Part shown: in pieces, positions 53,796 through 63,107 of the stretch | Layout: each line of letters begins with the position of its first letter | Position numbering within the stretch: position 1 is the stretch's first letter | Assembly (NCBI RefSeq): GCF_023073315.1 | Contig: NZ_JADPJH010000033.1 | Span: 589,125 to 653,124 of the forward strand | Source: Bradyrhizobium sp. 1 | GTDB lineage: Bacteria > Pseudomonadota > Alphaproteobacteria > Rhizobiales > Xanthobacteraceae | Direction of reading: 5' to 3' | DNA length: 64,000 nt | Notes under the pieces: model-generated | What the model was told of the DNA's origin: nothing | The model's input: the letters and a program-made list of their open reading frames with translations, nothing else | The model's database searches: none | Made by a program: the position numbers and the translations under genes

Positions 53796-54719
53796 ATGTC
53801 CGTGTCGTTCCGCGCGCTTGACCTCAACCTCCTGAAAGTCTTCGAGGCGCTGATGACCGAGGGCAGCGTCACGCGCGCCGCGAGCGCACTGACGATGACC
53901 CAGCCCGCGGTCAGCAACGCGCTGGCGCGGCTGCGCGCCGCGCTCGGCGATCCCCTGTTCGTGCGATCCGGCACCGGGATCCGTCCGACCCAACGCGCCG
54001 TGGTGCTGTGGGAGCCGATCGGCGAGGCACTGGAAAGCGTGCGTGGCGCGCTCGACGAGCAGGTGTTCGATCCCGCCCGCGCGCAGACCGAGTTCGCCCT
54101 GTCGATGTCGGACTATGTCTCCTCGCTGGTGATGCCGAACCTCCTGCAGCATCTCGGCCAGGTCGCGCCCAAGGCGCGCGTCCACACCGTCCCCAATACC
54201 GTCGTCGAGATTGCCGACCAGCTCGAGGACAACAGGGTCGATTGCGTGCTCAGCGTCTATGTCAACGAGGCGCAGCAGCCGGCCGCCATTCGCTCGCGCT
54301 CGCTATGGACCGTCGACTACGCCTGCTTCATGCGGCGCGGCCATCCCCTAGCCGCCCGGAAGCGGCTGAGCACCCGTACCTTCCTGAACGCAGGCCACGT
54401 CGATGTGAGCCTGGCGGGCAAGACCATGCCGTCCTACGACCTCTTCCTCGCCTCGCGCGGGCTGTCGCGCAATCTGGTCGCGACCGTCAATCACTACAGC
54501 GCCGCCTACGAAGTCGCGCGGCAGTCCGACCTGATCGCCGTGCTGCCGAGCGACTTGCGTTCGCAGTCCCGCCATGCCCCGCTGCTGCACGCCATGCCGC
54601 TTCCGCTCAAGGCGCCGCCGCGCATCGTCAGCCTGTTCTGGCACCAGCGCAACGACACCGTGCCGGCGCAGCGCTGGCTGCGCGAGACCCTGGTCGGGAT
54701 GTTCGCCCGGTCCGATTGA
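53796..54719 (+). CDS. LysR-family transcriptional regulator
   Basis: 307-aa regulator with the N-terminal helix-turn-helix LNLLKVFEALMTEGSVTRAA, then MTQPAVSNALARLRAALGD and LFVRSGTGI. The effector domain resembles that of the NodD/NahR group (SLWTVDYACFMRRGHPLAAR). It is divergent from the MFS-GAF-amidohydrolase unit and very probably regulates it in response to the transported compound. Confidence 0.93.
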   Translation: MSVSFRALDLNLLKVFEALMTEGSVTRAASALTMTQPAVSNALARLRAALGDPLFVRSGTGIRPTQRAVVLWEPIGEALESVRGALDEQVFDPARAQTEFALSMSDYVSSLVMPNLLQHLGQVAPKARVHTVPNTVVEIADQLEDNRVDCVLSVYVNEAQQPAAIRSRSLWTVDYACFMRRGHPLAARKRLSTRTFLNAGHVDVSLAGKTMPSYDLFLASRGLSRNLVATVNHYSAAYEVARQSDLIAVLPSDLRSQSRHAPLLHAMPLPLKAPPRIVSLFWHQRNDTVPAQRWLRETLVGMFARSD

Positions 54720-55036
54720 GCGCGCGGCGCCGGCCGGCCTTTCCGCCCGCCATTAACCAGCACCCGCCGGCCCAATGCGGCACCGCAACAAAACGCCGAG
54801 CTTGACGGCTCATTCACCAGTTGCTTCAATCCGATCATATTACTTTGAGCTGTTGGGATAATTGTTTTGCGTACCCGTGGCGTCTCCCCTGCCAGCGCAG
54901 GACGAACACACGTCAGCAGATTTTTGCGGGCCGCGCTGTTGCGTCCGCCCGGCAGAACAACCCGCCTCCACAAAGCCCCCCACGCATTCCTCAATCTGCC
55001 GCACCCTCGGTGCGTGCAACGTAGAGAGGCATAGCC
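54720..55036. other. Intergenic region
   Basis: About 317 bp between lysR and the first cell-wall hydrolase-like gene. A possible promoter is TTGACG with 17 bp to TTCAAT near 54801-54830. No RNA gene or repeat recognised. Confidence 0.4.
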
Positions 55037-56476
55037 ATGGCCGCAACAATCCCTCCCTGGTTGGCAACGATGCGGCAGATCACGGGGACACGGGCGCTCG
55101 ATAGCGGCGACAACCCCGTCATCATGAGCTGGCCGCAGAAGATCGGCGAGCTGTTCCCGGACACCCGGGACTATTGCAAGCAATACACACACGACTCCAT
55201 TGCATGGTGCGGGCTCACGGTCGGCTATTGCATGGCGGTAAACGGCATCAAGCCTGTGTTTGGCGGCGACGCGGACTCGCGCTTCCTGTGGGCACTCGCC
55301 TGGCGGCAGTTCGGAACCGACGCCGGCGGCTCGCCACAACCCGGCGACGTGCTGGTGTTCGAATGGTCCGACGGCGGCCATCACGTCACGCTCTACGAGG
55401 AGACCAACGGCAACAGCTATGTCTGTCGTGGCGGCAATCAGGGCCATGAGGTCAAGCTGTCGAATTTCCCGAAGGCCCGCTGCATCGCCATCCGCAGGCC
55501 GCCGGCCGCCGCCATCGCAGCCACGGCAGACACCGTCCACGCACCGGCACAGATGCAGAGCCGCATCATCGCGACCGTATTCGGCGGCGCGTCCGATCCG
55601 AAGACCAGCGCCTATGACGGGCACATGATCGACGACACCGAACTCGGTGTGGCGCTGCCCGCTCACATTTCCGATCCGCGCCCCAATGTGAGCGTGTCGA
55701 AGAACGGCAAGACGGTGATCTGCAAGGTCGTGCATATCGGCCCCTGGAGCACCGACGATGCATACTGGAAGACCGGCACAAGACCCCAAGCCGAGTCCGG
55801 CGTCGACAGCCAGGGACACAGGACGAACGGCGCGGGCATCGATCTTACGCCGGCCGCGGCGAAGGCGATCGGTCTCATCGACAAGGGCGAGGTCGACTGG
55901 GAGTTCGTAAGCGCCCCGCTGACCAGCCCGTTCATTCCGTTCCCATTCCACAGAGACTCAACTTCCCCCGACCTGGTGCAACAGCTGCTAGCTCAATTGG
56001 AGGCCGCCAAGATGCCCACCAATCCAACCACGCCGCCAGCCGGCGGACAACCTGATATTGCAACGCTGGTCGCGGAGGCGCTCAAGGTCTTCCAGACCTT
56101 GGGACCAGGCGGTCAGCAGCAGCTGCCCACGGGCGGGACTGCGGCGACGCCGGACCATCTCCAGCAATTCATCAAGGTGTTGGGCGCACTGACCGGCGAT
56201 TTCGGCGGCCCCAAGGGACTGGGCCAGGTCAATGGCGCGCTGGGCGACACCATCGGCAATCTGCTCGACGGAAAGAAGAGTGCGATCGGCATCATCGGCT
56301 CGGTGCTGACCGCGGTGCTCCATGTCGTCGGTCCGAGCCTGCCCGCGGCAGTGACAACCGCGATCGGCGGCCCGCTCGCGCCGGCAATATTGCCGATTTT
56401 CCTCGGCCTCACGGCCTGGGGCGTGCTTGGCAAGTTTGAGAAGTGGATGCCGCCGACCACGCCGCCTAAGCAATGA
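55037..56476 (+). CDS. CHAP/NlpC-P60-like peptidase with RlpA-like and C-terminal membrane-active-looking module
   Basis: 479-aa protein without signal peptide. Residues 1 to about 155 are a TIGR02594-type papain-like amidase domain: Cys58 in HDSIAWCGLTVGYCMAV is the likely nucleophile and His115/116 in SDGGHHVTLYEE the partner. About 170-305 is a double-psi-barrel-like region (KVVHIGPWSTDDAYW, GAGIDLTPAAAKAIGL). About 339-479 is a hydrophobic, Gly-rich module shared with the next gene, with GQVNGALGDTIGNLLDGKKS and LPIFLGLTAWGVLGKFEKW. This suggests peptidoglycan cleavage coupled to membrane insertion. 59 bp before its partner gene. Confidence 0.8.
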   Translation: MAATIPPWLATMRQITGTRALDSGDNPVIMSWPQKIGELFPDTRDYCKQYTHDSIAWCGLTVGYCMAVNGIKPVFGGDADSRFLWALAWRQFGTDAGGSPQPGDVLVFEWSDGGHHVTLYEETNGNSYVCRGGNQGHEVKLSNFPKARCIAIRRPPAAAIAATADTVHAPAQMQSRIIATVFGGASDPKTSAYDGHMIDDTELGVALPAHISDPRPNVSVSKNGKTVICKVVHIGPWSTDDAYWKTGTRPQAESGVDSQGHRTNGAGIDLTPAAAKAIGLIDKGEVDWEFVSAPLTSPFIPFPFHRDSTSPDLVQQLLAQLEAAKMPTNPTTPPAGGQPDIATLVAEALKVFQTLGPGGQQQLPTGGTAATPDHLQQFIKVLGALTGDFGGPKGLGQVNGALGDTIGNLLDGKKSAIGIIGSVLTAVLHVVGPSLPAAVTTAIGGPLAPAILPIFLGLTAWGVLGKFEKWMPPTTPPKQ

Positions 56477-56535
56477 GGCGGCGGCCAAACCACGAAGACT
56501 GAAATGAAGTTCGCCCGCGTCGAAACACGACCAGG

Positions 56536-57705
56536 ATGGCAGGCATGTCCGAGCAGGATGCAATTCGATGGTTTAAGACCCAGTTCGGCGGGGCGATCAC
56601 CGCAGCCTGCCGCGGCACGCCCTACACGCTCGACATGGCCACCGCGATCGCGATGCAGGAAACCTATTCCGATTGCTGGGGCCCGATTTACAGGACCAAG
56701 CCGGCCAGCGAGGTGCTCAAGCTTTGCGTCGGTGACACGCTCGATGCGCCGAAGCGCAGCGCGTTTCCGACGAGCAAGGCAGATCTTCTCGCCGTGCCAT
56801 CGGGTTCGAGCATGTTCGACGTCGCCCGCCAGGCGCTGATCGACGTCGCGCAAGTCAGCCGGCCTTATGCGAAAGTGGCGCAGAATCCCGACAAGTTCTG
56901 CCACGGCTACGGAATCTTCCAGTACGACATCCAGTTCTTCAAGACCGATCCGAGCTTCTTCCTGAGTCGTGGCTGGTATGACATGGCCGAATGCATCAAG
57001 CGCCTCATCAAGGAGCTGGATGCCGCGTGCGGACGCGCCTACGGGACACGGAAGTCGTCGCTCACCGACGATGAGATGATGTACGTTGCGATCGCGTATA
57101 ATCATGGAAGCGTGCGGGTCGGCGGCGGTCCGCAACAGGGATTCAGGGCCGATGACGGCCGCTTCTATGGCGAGAACTTCCAGCAATATCTGGCGCTCGC
57201 CCACGCCACGCCGGTGGACATTCACGTCCCGACCGATCTCGGCCCGATCGCAGGCACCGGCACCATTCCGCCGATCCCGGCCGGCCGGCAGGATCTCCCG
57301 ACGCTGGTGCAATCGGCGATGGCCATCTTGCAGGCGATCGCCGCGCGGCAACAGCTGCAACAACCCGGAACGGGCCAGGCGCCGGCATCCACCGGGCAAG
57401 TCGACGATTTCATCAAGCTCCTGACGGTCCTGACCGGCAAGACCGCCGACGGCCGCTTGGGACAGGTCAACGGTGCGCTTGGACAGACCATCGGCAATCT
57501 GCTCGACGGCAAGAAAAGCGCCATCGGCATCATCGGCGCCGTCCTCACGACGGTGCTCCAACAGGTCGGCCCGCATCTGGACACGGCCGTGCCGCTGTTC
57601 GGTAATTTCGCTGAGCTCGGTCAAGCCGCGTTGCCGGTGTTCTTGGGCACGAGCGCCTGGGGAATCCTTGGCAAGCTCGAGAAGTGGCTGGCGCCGACCC
57701 GCTGA
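56536..57705 (+). CDS. Lysozyme-like protein with the same C-terminal module
   Basis: 389-aa protein without signal peptide. The N-terminal about 230 residues have the layout of a lysozyme-fold transglycosylase: a helix ending in the candidate catalytic Glu (MATAIAMQETYSDCWG), then CHGYGIFQYDIQFF and MMYVAIAYNHGSVRVGG, equivalent to the G-x-x-Q and A-Y-N motifs. Residues 252-389 repeat the module of the preceding protein (GQVNGALGQTIGNLLDGKKS, FLGTSAWGILGKLEKW). A second ATG at 56545 is possible. The two genes look like a muramidase/amidase pair expressed together. Confidence 0.75.
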   Translation: MAGMSEQDAIRWFKTQFGGAITAACRGTPYTLDMATAIAMQETYSDCWGPIYRTKPASEVLKLCVGDTLDAPKRSAFPTSKADLLAVPSGSSMFDVARQALIDVAQVSRPYAKVAQNPDKFCHGYGIFQYDIQFFKTDPSFFLSRGWYDMAECIKRLIKELDAACGRAYGTRKSSLTDDEMMYVAIAYNHGSVRVGGGPQQGFRADDGRFYGENFQQYLALAHATPVDIHVPTDLGPIAGTGTIPPIPAGRQDLPTLVQSAMAILQAIAARQQLQQPGTGQAPASTGQVDDFIKLLTVLTGKTADGRLGQVNGALGQTIGNLLDGKKSAIGIIGAVLTTVLQQVGPHLDTAVPLFGNFAELGQAALPVFLGTSAWGILGKLEKWLAPTR

Positions 57706-57802
57706 GCGGTCCAAAACGGAAACCGAGCATTTCCTGAAGCGGCCTTGCCGCGGCATGGCCGCCCCTTAAGTGTCGTCGATCCTCCCCTCAGAGACCCGAT
57801 CG

Positions 57803-58832
57803 ATGACCGCACCGCTTGAATTCGGACTGGATACTTTTGGCGACGTGACGAAGGACGCGAGCGGCGCCACGCTTCCCCATGCCCAGGTGATCCGCAACGT
57901 CGTCGCGGAAGCCGTGCTGGCCGACGAGATCGGCATCGACTTCATTGGGCTGGGCGAACACCACCGTTCAGATTTTGCGATCTCCTCGCCCGAGACCGTG
58001 CTGGCCGCCATCGCGGCGCGGACCAAACGCATCCATCTCGGCTCGGCCGTGACGGTGCTGAGCTCGGACGATCCGATCCGGGTGTTTCAGCGCTTCGCCA
58101 CGCTCGATGCGCTCTCCAACGGACGTGCCGAGGTGATCCTCGGCCGGGGCTCGTTCACAGAATCCTTTCCGCTGTTCGGCCTCGACCTGCGCAAATACGA
58201 AGAGCTGTTCGAGGAGAAGCTCGACCTGTTCGCGGCACTGCTGTCGCAAAAACCGGTGACGTGGGAGGGCAAGCTGCGTCCCCCGCTGAAGGACCAACTC
58301 GTCTATCCCCCGGTGGAGAACGGCACGCTAAAAACCTGGATCGGCGTCGGCGGCAGCCCGCAATCGGTGGTGCGCGCCGCGCATTACGACCTGCCTTTGA
58401 TGCTCGCCATCATCGGCGGCGATCCCGCGCGCTTTGCGCCTTTCGTCGATCTCTATCACCGTGCCTTCAAGGAGTTCGGCCGGCCGGCGCAGCCGATCGG
58501 TGTGCACTCGCCAGGCTACGTCGCCGAGACCGACGCGCAGGCGCGCGAAGAGCTATGGCCCGACTACAAGGCCATGCGCGACCGCATCGGCAAGGAACGC
58601 GGCTGGCCGCCGATGGGCCGCGACGAATTCGTCAACGAAGCCGAGCACGGCTCGCTCTATGTCGGCTCACCCGAAACGGTGGCGCAAGATCGCGGCGACG
58701 GCCAAGGCGCTCGGCATTTCGCGCTTCCAGCTGAAATACTCGGCCGGCCTTCTGCCGCACGAGAAGCTGATGCGCAGCATCGAGCTCTATGGACGGAAGG
58801 TCGTGCCGATGGTGCGGGAGATGATGGGGTAA
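57803..58832 (+). pseudogene. LLM-class flavin oxidoreductase, frameshifted
   Basis: Luciferase-like FMN/F420-type monooxygenase: LEFGLDTFGDVTKDASGATL, FIGLGEHHRSDFAISSPETV, RFATLDALSNGRAEVILGRG and the GIGVGGSPQ-like segment near residue 190 are intact. At about 58685 the frame breaks: GSPETVA should continue as KIAATAKALGISRFQLKYSA, which is present in another frame and ends EMMG at 58832. The break looks like loss of one GC in a GCGCGC run. It could be a true mutation or a sequencing error; function is lost if real. Preferred start is the ATG at 57803. Confidence 0.82.
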
Positions 58833-58930
58833 CGTCAGCCGTCGTCCGAGCGCCGGGGATTCTTGCGCTGACTGTGAGCGGGATCACAGAGCTTGAGCCG
58901 ACACGGTGTTTTATGCCGTAATTTGCGATT

Positions 58931-61186
58931 ATGCTGGAAGGCATGATGCGTGTCGTCTCGGCGATCCTCTGTGTCGTTTGCGCGATCGGCCTGTTCTGCG
59001 AACCCGCTTTCGCCGAGCGGCGGATTGCGCTGGTGATTGGCAACTCGGCCTATGAGCGGGTTCCGCAACTCCCCAATCCCGTCAACGACGCCACCGCGAT
59101 GGCGGAGATGTTTCGGAAGGCGGGCTTCGAGGCGGTGACGCTCAAGCTCGACCTCAAGGCCGCCGAGATGCGCCGCGCACTGCGCGATTTCGTCGACGCG
59201 GTGCGCGATGCGGATCTCGCCATCATCTATTACGCCGGCCACGGTCTCGAGATCGACGGCAGCAATTATCTGGTTCCGGTCGACGCCGTCCTCGAGCGCG
59301 ACATCGACGCCTATGATGAAGCGATCCCGCTGGATCGGCTGCTGGCCGTGGTCGAGCCGGCGAAACGGCTGCGCATGGTCATCCTGGATGCCTGCCGTGA
59401 CAACCCGTTCGCCAAACGCCTGAAGCGCCCGGTCGCCTCGCGCTCGCTCCAGCGCGGGCTGGTGATGGTCGAGCCGAACAGTCCGAACACGCTGGTCGCC
59501 TTCGCGGCCAAGGCCGGCTCGACCGCCGACGACGGCGACGCCAGGAACAGCCCGTTCACCACGGCGCTGGTCAAGCATCTGCCGGTCCCCGGCCTCGATG
59601 TCCGCAAGGCCTTCGGCTTTGTGCGCGACGACGTCCTGAAGGTGACGAATTACAAGCAGGAGCCGTTCATCTACGGCTCGCTCGGCGGCGATGACGTGGC
59701 CCTGGTGCCGGTGCCGCCCGCCCCGAAGGTCGACCCGGCGCTGGCTGCGCGCGACGATTACCAGCTCACCTCGCAGATCAACGTTGTCGCGGCCTGGGAT
59801 TCCTTCCTCGCCAAATATCCGACCGGTTTCTACAGCGACCTCGCCCGCGCCCAGCGCGACAAGCTGATCGCTGTAAAGGACGCCGAGCAGGCCCGCTTTG
59901 CCGCGGAGAAGAAGGCGCTCGACGACGCCAAAGCGGCAGAGGATTCGCGGATCGCGGCGTCGAAAATGAAGGCTGCCGAAGACGCCAGGGCTGCGAAAGC
60001 CGCTGAAGACGCGAGGGCGGCGAAGGCGGCCGAACAGGCCAAGGTTGCGAGGGCAGCCGAAGAAACCAGAGCCGCGAGGGCCGCGGAAGAGGCCAGAATC
60101 GCGAAAGCGGCTGAAGAGGCAAAAGCTGCGGAAGCCGCGCGGGCGAAAGCGGCGCAGCCGGCCCCGGGCCAGCAATTGGCGGCGATACTGCCGCACGAGA
60201 TCAGGCCCGCTCCCGAAACCAGCAAGGCTCAGCCGCGCGCGCAGGGCGGCTGCGCCGGCACGGAGCCGCAGGCTGCCGCATTGTCGCTTGACGCGGCGAG
60301 GGCCCTGTCGCTGCCGGAAGAATGCAGCCTGAAACCGAAGCAGAGCTTTCGGGAGTGCCAGAACTGTCCCGAGATGGTGGTCGTTCCCGCGGGCGAATTC
60401 ATGATGGGCTCGTCTGCCGGCGAGATCGGCAACGGACTTGCGGCCGCGAATGAATCGCCGCAGCACAAGGTCATGGTCAGGGACGCCCTCGCGCTCGGCC
60501 GCTTCGAGGTGACGCGCGATCAGTTCGCAGCTTTCGTCGCCGCCTCGGGCTACAAGGCCGGCGACCGCTGCTTCACCTTCGAACAGAATGTGCCGAAGGA
60601 GCGCGAGAACCGCTCTTTTCTGATGCCGGGTTATGCGCAGGACGGCAACCATCCGGCCGTCTGCGTCAGCTGGACCGATGCGCAGGCCTATGTCGACTGG
60701 CTGTCGAAAACCACTGGCAAGCCCTACCGCCTGCTGTCGGAGGCCGAGTTCGAATATGCGGCGCGCGCCGGCAGCGCCCTGCCCTACGCCTTCACCGACA
60801 ATCCCGCCGATCTCTGCCGCTACGTCAACGGCGCCGACCAGGCCGCGAGAAACGCGGGCCTGCCGCAGGATGCGCCATACATGGCGTGCAGCGACGGCTA
60901 TCCCTTCACTGCGCCAGTCGGCTCGCTCAAGGCCAATGCCTTCGGCCTCGCTGACATGATCGGAAACGTCTGGGAATGGACCGCCGATTGTTTTGCCGAC
61001 GACTATCGCGGTGTGAGCTCGGACAGTGCCGCGCGTTCGCAAGCAGATTGCGGGTCACGCGTGGTGCGCGGCGGCGACTGGTTTTCCGCCGCAGCCTCAC
61101 TGCGGCCGGCGATACGCGCCAAGGCCGGTCCCAACGCACATCACGACGACATCGGCTTCCGCGTCGCGCGCACGCTCGTGCATTGA
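58931..61186 (+). CDS. Caspase-like peptidase fused to FGE-sulfatase domain
   Basis: 751-aa exported protein. A signal peptide (MMRVVSAILCVVCAIGLFCE, cleavage after PAFA) is followed by a caspase/p20-like domain with catalytic His104 (YYAGHG) and Cys155 (LDACRDNPF). A long Ala/Lys/Glu-rich coiled coil covers about 310-410. From residue 482 there is a formylglycine-generating-enzyme-like domain (MVVVPAGEFMMGSSAGEI ... GLADMIGNVWEWTADCF ... RVVRGGDWF). A start at 58943 or 58946, after GGAAGG, is also possible. Related fusions are known in rhizobia; the role is unresolved. Confidence 0.88.
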   Translation: MLEGMMRVVSAILCVVCAIGLFCEPAFAERRIALVIGNSAYERVPQLPNPVNDATAMAEMFRKAGFEAVTLKLDLKAAEMRRALRDFVDAVRDADLAIIYYAGHGLEIDGSNYLVPVDAVLERDIDAYDEAIPLDRLLAVVEPAKRLRMVILDACRDNPFAKRLKRPVASRSLQRGLVMVEPNSPNTLVAFAAKAGSTADDGDARNSPFTTALVKHLPVPGLDVRKAFGFVRDDVLKVTNYKQEPFIYGSLGGDDVALVPVPPAPKVDPALAARDDYQLTSQINVVAAWDSFLAKYPTGFYSDLARAQRDKLIAVKDAEQARFAAEKKALDDAKAAEDSRIAASKMKAAEDARAAKAAEDARAAKAAEQAKVARAAEETRAARAAEEARIAKAAEEAKAAEAARAKAAQPAPGQQLAAILPHEIRPAPETSKAQPRAQGGCAGTEPQAAALSLDAARALSLPEECSLKPKQSFRECQNCPEMVVVPAGEFMMGSSAGEIGNGLAAANESPQHKVMVRDALALGRFEVTRDQFAAFVAASGYKAGDRCFTFEQNVPKERENRSFLMPGYAQDGNHPAVCVSWTDAQAYVDWLSKTTGKPYRLLSEAEFEYAARAGSALPYAFTDNPADLCRYVNGADQAARNAGLPQDAPYMACSDGYPFTAPVGSLKANAFGLADMIGNVWEWTADCFADDYRGVSSDSAARSQADCGSRVVRGGDWFSAAASLRPAIRAKAGPNAHHDDIGFRVARTLVH

Positions 61187-61189
61187 AAC

Positions 61190-61220
61190 GAAAAATCCCG
61201 GCTCGCGATGGAGCCGGGAT
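61190..61220 (-). terminator. Rho-independent terminator for the OmpA-like gene
   Basis: A perfect 10-bp stem, ATCCCGGCTC with GAGCCGGGAT and a six-base loop, which on the minus strand is followed by TTTTT. It lies 22 bp beyond the stop of the 61242 gene. Confidence 0.75.
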
Positions 61221-61241
61221 CTCTGACGTCCGATGTTCGGA

Positions 61242-62495
61242 TCAGGTCGAGCGGCCTCCGGGCGCGCCGCCGCAGGGCGAGACCTTGAACTCGACGCGCC
61301 GATCGAGCGCATCGCTGGCATCGTCCCTGCCGGTGCCCACGATCATCTCGCGCGAGCCCTTGCCACTGGCAATGAGCCGGCTGCGCAGCGACTTCTCATT
61401 GTCCTCGAGCCGGTCCTTGACGTAGTCGGCACGCAGCGCCGAAAGGCGATCGTTCACCGCCGGCAGGCCGGTGGCGCTGGTATGGCCGACCACTTCGAGG
61501 CATCCTTGCCTGGCCGCAGTGCGCTCTGCGATCTTCTCGAGCCACGCATCGTAGGGCGCGCGCATGTTGCGATCGTTGATGAACAGCGTCGAGCCCGGCT
61601 TGAACAGGAATTTCACCGCGAGCTTGTCGCTCGAAAGGCCGTAGTCGACCACCTTGCCGAAAGCGTCCATTGCGGCACGGGTGCGACGGAGCTTGGCGTT
61701 GGCGAGATAGATGCCGTTGTACACGCGCAACTGCTGGCCGCCCGGTGTCTTGAGCGCGCTCTGATACACGTCGAGCGCATCGCGGTAGCGGCCTGAATCG
61801 TAGGCCTCGATGCCGTCATTGACCAGCGAGGCCACCACGATGCGGTCGGCATAGGCCTGATCGACATTGTCACCGACCTTGGTGCCCTGGCAGGTCTTGA
61901 TGTAGCTGTCGGTCGAGGCATCCTTGGCGAAGACCGGGCTGTCGTTGAAGAACGCCGCCGGTGTCGGGTCGATGCCTTCGGGCAGCGCGCGCGCGACGCC
62001 CTTGGAAATGATGGTCTTGGTCTTCATGTCGGCAAGCGCGAGGCAGATGCGGTAGGCATCCTTCGCCCCGCCCGCGACGCCGGCATTGTTGACCGCGGTG
62101 AAGGTGCCGATCAGGACGACCGGCGCCTTGGCGACGCTGTCGGAGGAGAAACGCGCGACCTGGAAGCGCGGGTAGCTGCTCTTGACGAGATCGGTGATGC
62201 GCTTCTCTTCCAGATGCGTCGCCTTGGACTGCGCGCCGGTGACGCCGTCGATCAAGGGATCGATCACCAGCGTCACCTTGTCAGGTGCGTCCTTGAGATT
62301 GGCCTTGGAGAAGAGATCGTTGGCAGCCTTCAGCAGCGCGGCCTCGAAGGGGACAGGGGTCGGTGGCGGCGGCGGACTTGCGGCGGCGGGAGGCGCCTGG
62401 GCCGCCGGCGGTGTCTGCGCCTGGGCGAGGCCGCCGGCCAGAGAGCTGCAAATGAAGCAGAAGACAAATCCGAGAAAACCGCCGCGAATTTTCAT
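61242..62495 (-). CDS. OmpA-like periplasmic/outer-membrane protein
   Basis: 417-aa protein with a signal peptide (GGFLGFVFCFICSSLAGGLAQ), a Pro/Ala-rich stretch (TPPAAQAPPAAASPPPPPTP), an unassigned middle domain (about 50-200), TPR-like helices (SLVNDGIEAYDSGRYRDALD), and a C-terminal OmpA-like domain binding peptidoglycan (TLFINDRNM, VVGHTSATGLPAVNDRLSA, RRVEFKV). ATG at 62495 with GGGAG upstream is preferred to a GTG three codons earlier. Followed by a strong terminator. Likely anchors the envelope; convergent with the caspase-like gene. Confidence 0.85.
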   Translation of the reverse strand: MKIRGGFLGFVFCFICSSLAGGLAQAQTPPAAQAPPAAASPPPPPTPVPFEAALLKAANDLFSKANLKDAPDKVTLVIDPLIDGVTGAQSKATHLEEKRITDLVKSSYPRFQVARFSSDSVAKAPVVLIGTFTAVNNAGVAGGAKDAYRICLALADMKTKTIISKGVARALPEGIDPTPAAFFNDSPVFAKDASTDSYIKTCQGTKVGDNVDQAYADRIVVASLVNDGIEAYDSGRYRDALDVYQSALKTPGGQQLRVYNGIYLANAKLRRTRAAMDAFGKVVDYGLSSDKLAVKFLFKPGSTLFINDRNMRAPYDAWLEKIAERTAARQGCLEVVGHTSATGLPAVNDRLSALRADYVKDRLEDNEKSLRSRLIASGKGSREMIVGTGRDDASDALDRRVEFKVSPCGGAPGGRST

Positions 62496-62816
62496 CGCTG
62501 TCACTCCCTGTGAAACTGCATGCTTGTAGCAACGGTATTGGAAGAATGATGGTGATCTATTTCACTGTTCCCGGACGTAATACGTCCAAAGCTCAGCAAT
62601 ACATCGCGCCGGCGAGAGCGGTTAGCATTCTGCGCAATCAAATTCATGCGCGTGCAAAGCGATGACGATGTGAAGACGCGAGGATCGTTCGCTGCGAGGA
62701 TCGTTGGCTGAAAGTGTCCGCCTAGGCCCTGCGGGCCAGTGACAGCCTTCGCTAGCTTCGCATGACAGTCATCTTGGCCGGCTTGCCCAGCCGAAGCTCG
62801 CGAAGCGAGCGAAGGA
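62496..62816. other. Intergenic region
   Basis: About 320 bp between the OmpA-like gene and tRNA-Tyr. No coding frame, RNA or clear repeat recognised. A GC-rich inverted sequence near 62795-62815 (GCTCGCGAAGCGAGC) is a hairpin downstream of the tRNA 3' end and may act in termination. Confidence 0.4.
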
Positions 62817-62902
62817 TGGTGGGGGAAGAAGGACTCGAACCTTCGAAGTCATAAGACGGCTGATTTACAGTCAGCTCCCTTTGCCACTCGGGACACTCCC
62901 CC
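62817..62902 (-). tRNA. tRNA-Tyr(GUA)
   Basis: 86-nt class II tRNA including the encoded CCA, with acceptor GGGGGAG, anticodon loop CTGTAAA, a long variable arm and T-arm GAAGGTTCGAGTCCTTC. Located next to rlmB, as in other rhizobia. Confidence 0.95.
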
Positions 62903-63107
62903 GCTCGACGGCAGCACAATCGGGCCGGACCTTGCCGGCGACCGAAGACGGCCATGGAACATGAGGCCGCGACAGCCCGGATGGGGACGCGACCGGCCGC
63001 GTTTATGGGCGATGGGGTGGGGCAAAGTCAACCGAGGCGAACAGCTAAAATAGCCCTCGAAGGCACCCAAATTGCCATATTCCGGGACCCGTGACACAAG
63101 CGAGCCC

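Noticed and set aside
58835..61042. Open frame of 735 codons on the minus strand opposite the caspase-FGE gene
   Set aside because: Shadow of the real gene; its low-complexity repeats mirror the Ala-rich coiled coil.
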